A DNA stretch of 64,000 bases from Achromobacter dolens (GTDB taxonomy: Bacteria; Pseudomonadota; Gammaproteobacteria; Burkholderiales; Burkholderiaceae_B): assembly GCF_902859745.1 (NCBI RefSeq), contig NZ_CADIJW010000006.1:124001-188000 (forward strand), read 5' to 3'. Numbering within the stretch: position 1 is the stretch's first letter; each line of letters begins with the position of its first letter. Below are positions 29,494 through 36,915 of this stretch, piece after piece. The notes below the pieces were generated by a model. That model saw nothing but the letters and a program-made list of their open reading frames with translations, was not told where the DNA came from and ran no database searches. A program made the position numbers and the translations under genes.

Positions 29494-29877
29494 ATGGATG
29501 GCCCGACGCTACAGGCGCAGGCGCTGTTCGAGACGGGACAGCAGTTCACGAAAACCTGCATGGTCGATGCCGCCGCAAGCGCATTGAACTATGGAGGAGA
29601 TCGGGATGTGCTGGCCACCCCGGTGATTGTCTATTGGATCGAGTCTTACGCGACCGAGTGCATCCGGCTGGCGGGCGACGGGCGCTGCGGGTCGGTCGGG
29701 CATGCGGTCAGCGTGCGCCACGTTGCGCCCGCGCACCCAGGCAGCGCGGTGCGGCTGACGATCACGGTGGAGGCGATGTTCGGCCATTCCCTGCGGTTCA
29801 GCGCCCGCGCCGTGGCGGGCGAGGCCGACACCCTGATCGCGACCGGCACGCATGACCGCACCCTCGTCGAACTTTGA
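29494..29877 (+). CDS. FlK-type hot-dog thioesterase
   Basis: The 127-residue protein aligns along its whole length with fluoroacetyl-CoA thioesterase FlK. The catalytic residues fall at the same numbers: Thr42 (LATPVIV), Glu50 (YWIESYA) and His76 (VRHVAPAHPG), with a closing GTHDR block. FlK hydrolyses thioesters of acyl groups that carry a strongly electron-withdrawing alpha substituent. The ATG directly follows the ligase TAG with no gap. It is expected to release or edit the acyl group on the operon's carrier protein. No fluorine gene is nearby. Confidence 0.83.
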   Translation: MDGPTLQAQALFETGQQFTKTCMVDAAASALNYGGDRDVLATPVIVYWIESYATECIRLAGDGRCGSVGHAVSVRHVAPAHPGSAVRLTITVEAMFGHSLRFSARAVAGEADTLIATGTHDRTLVEL

Positions 29878-30511
29878 TGTCACGGTAGTGCTGGGCCGTC
29901 CCGATCCGGTGCTGGTCGGGCGGGCCGCGCGCGCCCCGATCCTGCGCACCCGGTTAGGCAAGCCGTACCTTCCCGGCCTTGCCGGTTTCGGCGTGAGCCA
30001 CAGTGCCGGCGTGCAGGCGCGGCTATATGCCAATCGCAAGTATGTGGGCATTGATATCGAGCATCTGGACCGGCCCGATCTGGCCGCCCGCCAACGCCGC
30101 CTGGCGGCTTGGCTGGCGCGGCGGGACCTCGTCGTGGTGGACTTCCTGGTCGGCTGGGTCGCCCGCGAGGCTTGCGCAAAAAGCGTGGGGCTGGGGCTGC
30201 TGCACGCGCTGCCGCGCTTGTCCATCGCCTGGGCCCGGCCTTGCGGCCAGGACGGGGCGCAAGAAATCGGCCTGGTATTGAGCCGCTGGCGATTCGTCGC
30301 GCGGTGCGAGCGTGTCGGCAGGGTGCTGCTATGCGTGGGTTACCGGGAGGAATATGGCAAGCCCGCCATATCCTTGCTGCAGCCCGGCCTTGGCGCAGCC
30401 GGCGCCGTGGCCGGTAGTCCCGTGGTCGGTAGTCCCGTGGCCGGCAGCCCAACGGCCGCCAGCCTTTCAGTCGTGGGTACTGGCCGGATCCTGGGCGCTG
30501 GCCGGAAATAG
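29852..30511 (+). CDS. 4'-phosphopantetheinyl transferase, Sfp-like
   Basis: The 219-residue protein has the PPTase blocks GKPYLP, FGVSHSAG, VGIDIE (65-70) and W102-x2-REACAK (105-110), where an Arg replaces the first Lys of the usual KEA-K motif. It transfers the phosphopantetheine arm from CoA to a carrier-protein Ser, presumably Ser41 of the ACP in this operon. It overlaps the FlK gene by 26 bp; no clear ribosome site is visible, so coupling is likely. The last 45 residues are unusual for the family and include three copies of a five-residue repeat (V-A/V-G-S-P). Confidence 0.85.
   Translation: MTAPSSNFDVTVVLGRPDPVLVGRAARAPILRTRLGKPYLPGLAGFGVSHSAGVQARLYANRKYVGIDIEHLDRPDLAARQRRLAAWLARRDLVVVDFLVGWVAREACAKSVGLGLLHALPRLSIAWARPCGQDGAQEIGLVLSRWRFVARCERVGRVLLCVGYREEYGKPAISLLQPGLGAAGAVAGSPVVGSPVAGSPTAASLSVVGTGRILGAGRK
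30407..30451 (+). repeat. Three tandem 15-bp repeats in the PPTase tail
   Basis: Three in-frame units (30407-30421, 30422-30436, 30437-30451) related to GTGGCCGGTAGTCCC encode VAGSP, VVGSP and VAGSP. The first two differ at one base, the third at three. Such a repeat can change copy number by slippage without breaking the frame. Confidence 0.8.
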
Positions 30512-30523
30512 TCAGGCCAAGCG

Positions 30524-30555
30524 ACCAAACAAAAACAGCGCCTTAAGGCGCTGTT
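30524..30555 (-). terminator. Terminator downstream of tRNA-Ala
   Basis: A 22-bp perfect palindrome at 30534-30555 (AACAGCGCC and GGCGCTGTT around TTAA) is followed on the minus strand by a T-rich run. It lies 34 bp beyond the tRNA 3' end and also faces the end of the biosynthetic operon. Confidence 0.85.
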
Positions 30556-30588
30556 CCGGACTTGCCCAGATCACTCTGGAGATTGAAT

Positions 30589-30664
<76 letters not shown>

Positions 30665-30682
30665 AAATCAAGCAAGAGCGCA

Positions 30683-30712
30683 ACTATACAGGAATTTCCG
30701 CGCGCCGTGCAA
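30683..30712 (-). promoter_or_regulatory. Promoter of tRNA-Ala
   Basis: On the minus strand TTGCAC (30712-30707) and TATAGT (30688-30683) are 18 bp apart, about 19 bp before the tRNA 5' end. The -35 box overlaps the hairpin after xth. Confidence 0.65.
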
Positions 30713-30722
30713 GCCGGCGCGC
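30700..30722 (-). terminator. Possible terminator hairpin after xth
   Basis: GCGCGCCG and CGGCGCGC arms around a seven-base loop lie 12 bp beyond the xth stop codon. No T run follows on the minus strand, so it may work with Rho or not at all. Confidence 0.35.
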
Positions 30723-30734
30723 AAGATTTTTGGC

Positions 30735-31517
30735 TCAATCGAACGTCAGCGTGGCCACCACCGGCGCGTGGTCGGACGGCTGTTCGTTGCGGCGCGGCTC
30801 CTTGTCGATCACGCAGGCGGTGCAGCGCTTGACCAGCGGCGCCGACAGCAGGATGTGGTCGATGCGCAGGCCGGCATTGCGGCGGAACGCGAATTGGCGG
30901 TAATCCCACCACGAAAACGATTTCTCGGGCTGCTCGAACAGGCGGAAGGAGTCGGCCAGACCCAGGTCGATCAGCTCGCGCAGCGCCTGGCGCTCGGGTT
31001 CGGAGACCAGCACCTGGCCTTCCCATTTCTCGGGGTTGTGCACGTCCTCGTCGGCCGGCGCGACGTTGTAGTCGCCGAGCACCGCCAGGCGCGGGTACTG
31101 CTTGATCTCGTCGGCCAGCCAGGCGCGCATGGCGGCGAACCATTCGAGCTTGTAGGCATACTTGTCGGAACCGACCGATTGGCCATTGGGGCAATAGGCG
31201 CAGACCACGCGCACCTCGCCGTCGGCGCTGGGGAAGGTCAGGGCCAGCACGCGCTGCTGCGGGTCTTCGTAGGTGGGCAGGTTGCGCACCATGGACGTGC
31301 CCGGCACGCGCGACACGATGGCGACGCCGTTGTAGGTCTTCTGGCCGGCCCAGACGGCGTGGTAACCGGCTTCCTTGAAGGCATCCTCGGGAAACTTGTC
31401 GTCGGTCAGCTTCAGTTCCTGGATGCACAGCACGTCGACGGGATTGGCGCCCAGCCAGTCCAGCACTTGCGGCAGGCGCACGTTCAGGGAGTTGACGTTC
31501 CAGGTGGCTAATTTCAT
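30735..31517 (-). CDS. xth: Exodeoxyribonuclease III
   Basis: The 260-residue protein has the ExoIII/AP-endonuclease blocks MKLATWNVNSLNVRL, LCIQELKL (catalytic Glu), YCPNGQ, LGDYNVAP and SDHAPV (catalytic Asp-His). It cuts abasic sites and removes 3' blocks in base-excision repair. Length and motifs are normal for the bacterial enzyme. The ATG at 31517 is chosen from the conserved N-terminus. It lies between tRNA-Ala and the toxin-antitoxin pair on the same strand. Confidence 0.95.
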   Translation of the reverse strand: MKLATWNVNSLNVRLPQVLDWLGANPVDVLCIQELKLTDDKFPEDAFKEAGYHAVWAGQKTYNGVAIVSRVPGTSMVRNLPTYEDPQQRVLALTFPSADGEVRVVCAYCPNGQSVGSDKYAYKLEWFAAMRAWLADEIKQYPRLAVLGDYNVAPADEDVHNPEKWEGQVLVSEPERQALRELIDLGLADSFRLFEQPEKSFSWWDYRQFAFRRNAGLRIDHILLSAPLVKRCTACVIDKEPRRNEQPSDHAPVVATLTFD

Positions 31518-31612
31518 GGGGGGAATGCAGTTTATCGTTGCGGAAGGTGGGAGGGATTCTCTAGGAAATCTTGGTTTCCGGCTACTGGCCCGGCCACGCT
31601 CGTCATGCGTGC

Positions 31613-31924
31613 CTAGGCCGGATGCTTGGCCTGGACGACGAGACGCACGCCCAATGCCTTGCATACCTTGGCGATGGTGTCAAAGCGCGGGCTCGCGCCG
31701 GCGCGCAGGGCCTTGTATAGCGATTCTCGGCCAATGCCAGTCGTCTCGGCAATTTGCGTCATGCCACGAGCGCGCGCGGCAACTCCCAGCGCCTGGGCAA
31801 GCTCACTGAAGTCTCCGTCCTCGATCACCTGCGTCAAGTAGGCGGCGATGTCCTTGTCGTCGCGCAGGTAACGCGCGGGGTCGAAGGTGGGCAGTTCGGA
31901 AACCTTGATCGTTTTCTTGCTCAT
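31613..31924 (-). CDS. Antitoxin, XRE-type (HigA-like addiction module antidote)
   Basis: The 103-residue protein has an N-terminal extension (PTFDPARYLRDDKDIAAYL) and an XRE helix-turn-helix (ARGMTQIAETTGIGRESLYKALRA, then GASPRFDTIAKVCKALG). This is the DNA-binding antidote type that pairs with RelE-fold killers. It begins inside the toxin stop (ATGA overlap), so toxin is translated first, the HigBA order. It should neutralise the toxin and repress the shared promoter. Confidence 0.9.
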   Translation of the reverse strand: MSKKTIKVSELPTFDPARYLRDDKDIAAYLTQVIEDGDFSELAQALGVAARARGMTQIAETTGIGRESLYKALRAGASPRFDTIAKVCKALGVRLVVQAKHPA

Positions 31925-32235
31925 GATTGGTCTTCTTCGTCGTTTCTCAGGGCCCGCGCCAATTCCTTGGCCTGTTTGACGTCACGGCTTTGTGTGCCCT
32001 TGGTGCCGCCACCCAGCATGACGATCAGCACATTGCCCCGTTCGACGTAATACATGCGCCAGCCGGGGCCAAAGAACTCGCGCATCTCGCTCACGCCCTC
32101 TCCGACCGGTTTCACATCGCCCAGCAAACCCCGTGCGGCCTTTTCAAGCCTGCGGATCAGGCGGGCCCGCGTAGTCGGGTCTGTCAGGGTGTCGAACCAA
32201 GCGTCGAACTCTGGCAGCGGCTTTATGTGGTACAT
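31921..32235 (-). CDS. RelE/HigB-superfamily toxin (phage-derived Gp49-like killer)
   Basis: The 104-residue basic protein opens with MYHIKPLPEFDAWFDTL and has the GVSEMREFFGPGWRMYYVERGNVLIVMLGGGTKGTQSRDV pattern typical of addiction-module killer proteins, likely mRNA interferases acting at the ribosome. The ATG at 32235 is preceded by a promoter with a palindrome in its spacer. It is the first gene of a two-gene unit with the XRE antitoxin. Confidence 0.9.
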   Translation of the reverse strand: MYHIKPLPEFDAWFDTLTDPTTRARLIRRLEKAARGLLGDVKPVGEGVSEMREFFGPGWRMYYVERGNVLIVMLGGGTKGTQSRDVKQAKELARALRNDEEDQS

Positions 32236-32239
32236 GGGT

Positions 32240-32269
32240 AGTGTATTCGATCGGATACTTTTTTGACAA
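32240..32269 (-). promoter_or_regulatory. Toxin-antitoxin promoter with operator
   Basis: On the minus strand TTGTCA (32269-32264) and TACACT (32245-32240) are 18 bp apart. The near-perfect palindrome GTATTCGATCGGATAC (one mismatched pair) at 32243-32258 overlaps the -10 box and spacer and is a likely antitoxin site. Confidence 0.65.
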
Positions 32270-32417
32270 GCGGATCGGCGAAGTGATGCCGGTGCCTGAC
32301 CTGCACGAGATGCCTGCGGGTAGCGCTCGAATGAGTCGCGTACCACTGGAAGGTGTGGCCAATGCGCGAGCCAAGGCATTGAACCTGCGGGTGACTAATG
32401 CCCTGTCGGCAGTCTAG
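32241..32417 (+). pseudogene. Possible gene remnant, 58 codons
   Basis: An open frame from GTG 32241 to TAG 32417 reads like a protein (FFDKRIGEVMPVPDLHEM; ANARAKALNLRVTNALS) but has no ribosome site and matches nothing I know. It begins inside the toxin promoter on the other strand. It could be the broken end of a gene lost when the neighbouring island inserted. Low confidence. Confidence 0.25.
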
Positions 32418-32661
32418 CAACGGAAGCAGTGAGTTTTGGCGAGTCGTCCCTTCTGGGCGTCCGAAACCGTGGGAAGCGTTGACGGGCAGCGCTTCACGCA
32501 TGGTTCACTCCTTTCTGTAATTTGCGCGAACAGAAGGCGGGTTCCGTTCAAACCGGAAAGCCACCGCATCCGTATAAATTATTATCAATTTGTATAATTT
32601 AAAGAACGCCAATATCCGACTTTTATCGGAAGTTCCGCAGTCCTCAAAAGAGAACAAAACA
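32260..32661. other. 402-bp gap before the helicase gene
   Basis: Apart from the toxin-antitoxin promoter and the possible remnant at the left, this holds an AT-rich stretch at about 32570-32650 that probably contains the helicase promoter. A TATAAT-like TATAAATTATTATC run starts at about 32573. No hairpin or repeat was seen. Confidence 0.5.
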
Positions 32662-35600
32662 ATGGCAGAACAACAGCAGGGCCGGCAGCCTGCGATATCT
32701 CAAGCCCCGCGAATATTAGGGTTCTGGCGCGCCGTCGAGGCGTGCGTCCCGCAAAAGGCCGAGAAAGCCAATCCCTCCCACCTCACCGAGCCTGTCTACC
32801 GGTTGCGCGCGGACGAGTCCTTGCCCTGGTTCGATCCAAAACACCGGGCCAAACGCATTGCGCCGCGCCTTGCCTGGCGCTACACGCTGCAGGCGGGGCT
32901 CTACGAGATCGAGCGGTTTGCGGCATTGCTGGAAGTCAAGGTTGGTTCGCACGAGGATGTATTCGACGAGCGCCGCCCCAGTGGCCAAGGCCGCCTCTTT
33001 GACCTGGCTTTCGACGAAGACGGCTATCCTCTGCCACAGAGTTTTGTGCTGTCCCTGGCATGTTGGGCTGCAGGGCAGATCCTGCATTACCCTGACGGCA
33101 TCGCGGTGCTGGAAGAGGGCGGCAGGATCGTCGCCGCCGGCTTGCCAGAGGCCAATCCCGAGATCCCGAGCCCGAACAGCGGCTATGCGGGCTTCGACAT
33201 GCTGGTCCGCCGGCTTATGCAGTGGCTCGTCGGCGCCACGGCCGCGGCGCGAGAGAAAAAAGCGCCGCCCACCCGTGCCTGGCTCGATGCGTTGAGCGGG
33301 CGCATTGCCGCCCTTTGTCTACTGCCCGAGGGGATGATCTCCTCGACCCACGCCGCCAAATGCGTCCAGGTCAAGAGAGCCGACGCGACGGGAGATCAGG
33401 GCACGTCCGATCCCCAGCCGGGCGATGATCTGCTGAATAGTTTCTTTGTGGGCGATCTCAACGCGCTGCGCCGAGCCTGGGTCGATGGCAATGTCGGGAA
33501 AGGGCTGGCCGAATATATCCAGGCGGCGGCAAAGGTGGATCCTGCGCGCGTGGATATGCGCGAGGCTCATGGAGTGGCGACTGCCTTCGCGGCGTTGAAT
33601 CCTCCGGCTTTTCCTGCGGGAAGTTGGCCTTCGGATCATCCGCTTGCGTTCAGCCAGCAACTGGCCGTCAACGAACTGTGGCGCCAGCTCGAAGCCAAGC
33701 CTGGAATTTTTGCGATCAATGGACCGCCGGGCACGGGCAAGACCACCTTGCTACGCGATGTGGTGGCGGCGGTTGTCACTGCGCGCGCGGCGCACCTTGC
33801 CCGGTTGGGAGGGCAGGCCTTTGCCGGGCGGACGACAAAGAAACTGGGTGAATTCTGGTGCAACTATCGACCGTTGCACGCTGACCTGAGCGGGTTCGCC
33901 ATCGTTGTGGCCTCGGCCAACAACGGCGCGGTGGAGAACATTTCGCTGGAACTGCCTGGCGTCAAGGCCGTACCCGCCGATGCGGCCGGGCGCAGTGCGC
34001 ATCCGGATGGTTATTACCAGTGCCTGGCCGGCAACGTCCTGGGCAATGCCGCCTGGGGCCTCCTGGCCGCGCGCATGGGATCGAAGGCCAACCGTGGCGC
34101 GTTCATGAACAGCTTCTGGTGGAAGAATCCCCCTGGCGTCCATTCCAGGAAAAATCAGCCGGACGCGCAAGACGATCCCACGCAAGCGGCGCTTCTGGCT
34201 CGATGGGACGCCAATCCCTTTGTCGAGGGCGGGGAAGGGCTGCGCTATCACCTGAGCCGGATCATCGACGGCGGACGCAAGCCGGTGATCGGTTGGGCAC
34301 AGGCCGTGGCCCGGTTCGAACAGGCGCAGGAGGCCGAACGTCAATGCCGAAGCGTCTTGGAGGCGAACGCGAAACTTCCGGAGGCCGTCGCCAAGGCGCG
34401 CGCCCAGGCCGAGGAACTAGAGCGTGGCGCGCGAGCTATCGAGGTCGAACTCGCGGCGCGACAGGCCGCGCTGCCGACGCTACGGGAGCGCGTCGACGAC
34501 CTGCAAGCGCGGATGGCCGGCGCGCTTAAGCAGTGTGCGGCGGCACAAGCTGAATTGGCCAGCCACGATCGGGCCAGGCCTGGATTGCTGATCTGGCTTT
34601 CGACCTGGGGACGCTCGCACCGGGATTGGTGGAACAGACGCAGCCAGATCGATGCTCAAGTCAGGCAATCCAGGGCCGATCACGATGCCCTGGCCGCGGA
34701 GTGCAAGAAGGCCAAGGCGGCTCATCAGGATGCGGCCGGTGGGGACGAGAAGCTTAGGACAGCCTTGCGGCAAAAGCAGGTCGCTCATCAGGAGGCATTG
34801 GACCGGCTTGACGCTGCCAGGCATGCATGTCTGCAGGCAATGCAACGCTTGGGGGCGTACTGGCCGCAATCCAGCGCCGATGACGCCGCCCGCGAATTGT
34901 CTTCGCCCTGGTCAACGCCGGCTTGGCGCCGCGCGCGGCAAGATCTGTTTCTGGCCGGATTGGATGTGCATCGCGCTTTCATCGAGTCACATCCCCAGGA
35001 GATCATCGACAACCTTGGCTTGGCCTCGAACTGGCTCCAAGGTAAGGGCATGCCTGAAGACATGGCGCGGGTGGCGCTCGGTAGCCTCGCGCTCGTGGTG
35101 CCGGTGATTTCCACGACCTTTGCCTCGATTCCTCGCATGTTCCATTCGCTTGGCCGGGAGTCGATCGGCTGGCTTTTGATCGACGAAGCCGGCCAGGCGC
35201 TGCCACAACAGGCCGCCGGCGCCATTTGGCGCTCGGCGCGCACCGTCGTGGTGGGCGATCCCAACCAGCTTGAACCCGTGCTGGGCATGCCGGCGGCGGT
35301 CGAGGGCGCACTGGCTCGGCACTATGAAGTACCTCGGGATTGGTGGCCCAGCTTCACATCGGCGCAGTGCCTGTCGGATCAGAGCATGTCGATGGGGACC
35401 TGGCTGCCTGGCAAGGAGAACGGGAAAGTCTGGGTCGGTTCGCCTCTGCGTGTGCACCGCCGTTGCGATGATCCGATGTTCTCCATCAGCAACGACATTG
35501 CTTATGACGGGCTGATGGTTCAAGGGAAATCGCCGTCCGCCCATTCGTGGCCGCATTGCCATTGGATCGACGTACGCGCGCAAACCAGTGTGGGCAATTG

Positions 35601-36003
35601 GGTACCCGAGGAGGGGGAGGCTGCCAGGAAGTTATTGCGGTCGTTGCAAGCTGAGCACCAGGTCGCGCCCAAGGACATTTTCCTGATCTCGCCGTTCAAG
35701 GATGCGGCGACGCAACTGCGCGCGATGGCCCGGATGCTGGGACTCGATCCTGCCAAGACCGGGACGGTGCACACGACCCAGGGCAAGGAGGCCGAAATCG
35801 TTATCCTGGTGCTGGGCGGCAACCCGCAGCGCCCGGGGGCCAAGGATTGGGCTGCGCAAAGCCCCAACCTGCTCAATGTGGCGGTCAGCCGGGCCAAGGC
35901 CCGGCTGTATGTGATCGGCGATCGTGCCGCTTGGGGCCAACGCCCCTATTTCCGCGTTCTTGACCAGCGCCTTGGTATCGGCAGCGAGCCGCCCTCGCAT
36001 TAA
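32662..36003 (+). CDS. Large SF1 (Upf1-like) helicase / AAA ATPase with coiled-coil insert
   Basis: The 1,113-residue protein has a unique N-terminal region (1-330), Walker A GPPGTGKTT at about 354, Walker B DEAGQ at about 841, a GDPNQLEPV motif, TTQGKEAEIVIL at about 1037 and NVAVSRAKARLYVIGD near 1075. These are SF1 AAA_11/AAA_12 helicase motifs. Between the Walker motifs lies a roughly 480-residue insert with a long Ala/Glu/Arg coiled coil (about 555-640). Start is the ATG at 32662; a TTG at 32590 is open but less likely. Codon use is less GC-biased than neighbours and it follows a toxin-antitoxin pair. It is probably acquired, and a defence role is possible. Confidence 0.85.
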   Translation: MAEQQQGRQPAISQAPRILGFWRAVEACVPQKAEKANPSHLTEPVYRLRADESLPWFDPKHRAKRIAPRLAWRYTLQAGLYEIERFAALLEVKVGSHEDVFDERRPSGQGRLFDLAFDEDGYPLPQSFVLSLACWAAGQILHYPDGIAVLEEGGRIVAAGLPEANPEIPSPNSGYAGFDMLVRRLMQWLVGATAAAREKKAPPTRAWLDALSGRIAALCLLPEGMISSTHAAKCVQVKRADATGDQGTSDPQPGDDLLNSFFVGDLNALRRAWVDGNVGKGLAEYIQAAAKVDPARVDMREAHGVATAFAALNPPAFPAGSWPSDHPLAFSQQLAVNELWRQLEAKPGIFAINGPPGTGKTTLLRDVVAAVVTARAAHLARLGGQAFAGRTTKKLGEFWCNYRPLHADLSGFAIVVASANNGAVENISLELPGVKAVPADAAGRSAHPDGYYQCLAGNVLGNAAWGLLAARMGSKANRGAFMNSFWWKNPPGVHSRKNQPDAQDDPTQAALLARWDANPFVEGGEGLRYHLSRIIDGGRKPVIGWAQAVARFEQAQEAERQCRSVLEANAKLPEAVAKARAQAEELERGARAIEVELAARQAALPTLRERVDDLQARMAGALKQCAAAQAELASHDRARPGLLIWLSTWGRSHRDWWNRRSQIDAQVRQSRADHDALAAECKKAKAAHQDAAGGDEKLRTALRQKQVAHQEALDRLDAARHACLQAMQRLGAYWPQSSADDAARELSSPWSTPAWRRARQDLFLAGLDVHRAFIESHPQEIIDNLGLASNWLQGKGMPEDMARVALGSLALVVPVISTTFASIPRMFHSLGRESIGWLLIDEAGQALPQQAAGAIWRSARTVVVGDPNQLEPVLGMPAAVEGALARHYEVPRDWWPSFTSAQCLSDQSMSMGTWLPGKENGKVWVGSPLRVHRRCDDPMFSISNDIAYDGLMVQGKSPSAHSWPHCHWIDVRAQTSVGNWVPEEGEAARKLLRSLQAEHQVAPKDIFLISPFKDAATQLRAMARMLGLDPAKTGTVHTTQGKEAEIVILVLGGNPQRPGAKDWAAQSPNLLNVAVSRAKARLYVIGDRAAWGQRPYFRVLDQRLGIGSEPPSH

Positions 36004-36031
36004 CCACATTCGTCGACGCGACGCGGCCGCA

Positions 36032-36808
36032 TCACCCCTTGACCAGCCCCCCATCCACAATCAAATTCTGCCCCGTCACCGCGCGCGACCACGGGCTGGC
36101 GAAAAACAGCACCGCGTCGGCGAACTGTTCCGGCGTGGTCACTTCGCGTAGCGGCGTGCTGGCGGCGATCAGGTCGAACACCGCCGCCGGCGTGGCGGCC
36201 GAGGCGTCGGTGGTGCGCAGCAGCCCGCCGGACACCATGTTGACGGTGATGCCGTCCGCGCCCAACTCGTGCGACAGCGTGCGCGTGAACGCCAGCAGCG
36301 CGGCCTTGGCCGCGGTGTAGTCGTGGTACGGCACCACCGGGTTCTGGACCAGGTTGGTGCCGACGTTGATGATTCGGCCGCCGCCGGCGGCGCGCATCGA
36401 CGGCAGCACGGCCTGGGTGGTGTTCAGGGCGGCGCGCACGCTGCCTTCCAGTTGCGCGTTCATGCGCGCCCAGTCGAGCGTGTCGGCGTGGGGGCGGGCG
36501 TCGCCGTCGAACTGGAAGGCGGGCAGGGCGTTGTTGACCACGGTGCCGACCGGCCGGCCGAAATGTTCGCTGGCGCGCGCCACCATGGCGGCGACGGCCT
36601 CGCCATCGCGCACATCGGCCTGCACGGCCAGCGCGCGGTCCGGGGCGGTGGCGGCCAGTTCGCGCGCCGCGGCGTCGCTGTTCAGATAATTGATGACCAC
36701 CCGCGCGCCTTCTCGCAGAAAGGCGCGGGCAATGGCCGCGCCCAGGCCGCGGCTGGCGCCGGTGACGATGACGAGTTGCTGGTCCAGGGGGAGGGGAAGG
36801 CTGGGCAT
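36032..36808 (-). CDS. SDR-family oxidoreductase (3-oxoacyl-ACP reductase-like)
   Basis: The 258-residue protein has the classical SDR pattern: VIVTGASRGLGAAIAR for NAD(P), VVNNA, and catalytic Tyr/Lys in HDYTAAKAAL, closing with TGQNLIVDGG. The usual catalytic Ser region reads VGTNLVQNP, so the Ser may be replaced by Thr or Asn. Such enzymes interconvert ketones and alcohols in the cytoplasm. It is downstream of the GntR gene (107 bp) on the same strand and may belong to the same catabolic unit as the aldehyde dehydrogenase across the divergent promoter. Confidence 0.9.
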   Translation of the reverse strand: MPSLPLPLDQQLVIVTGASRGLGAAIARAFLREGARVVINYLNSDAAARELAATAPDRALAVQADVRDGEAVAAMVARASEHFGRPVGTVVNNALPAFQFDGDARPHADTLDWARMNAQLEGSVRAALNTTQAVLPSMRAAGGGRIINVGTNLVQNPVVPYHDYTAAKAALLAFTRTLSHELGADGITVNMVSGGLLRTTDASAATPAAVFDLIAASTPLREVTTPEQFADAVLFFASPWSRAVTGQNLIVDGGLVKG

Positions 36809-36915
36809 GGTGGGAATCAGGCGGAAATCAGGCAGTGAATCGGGTCAGGAAAAATGCGGTGGCGCCGGACGGACCGCATGAGCCGCCGCGCGGACGGGGC
36901 AGCGCCGGCGCCGCC

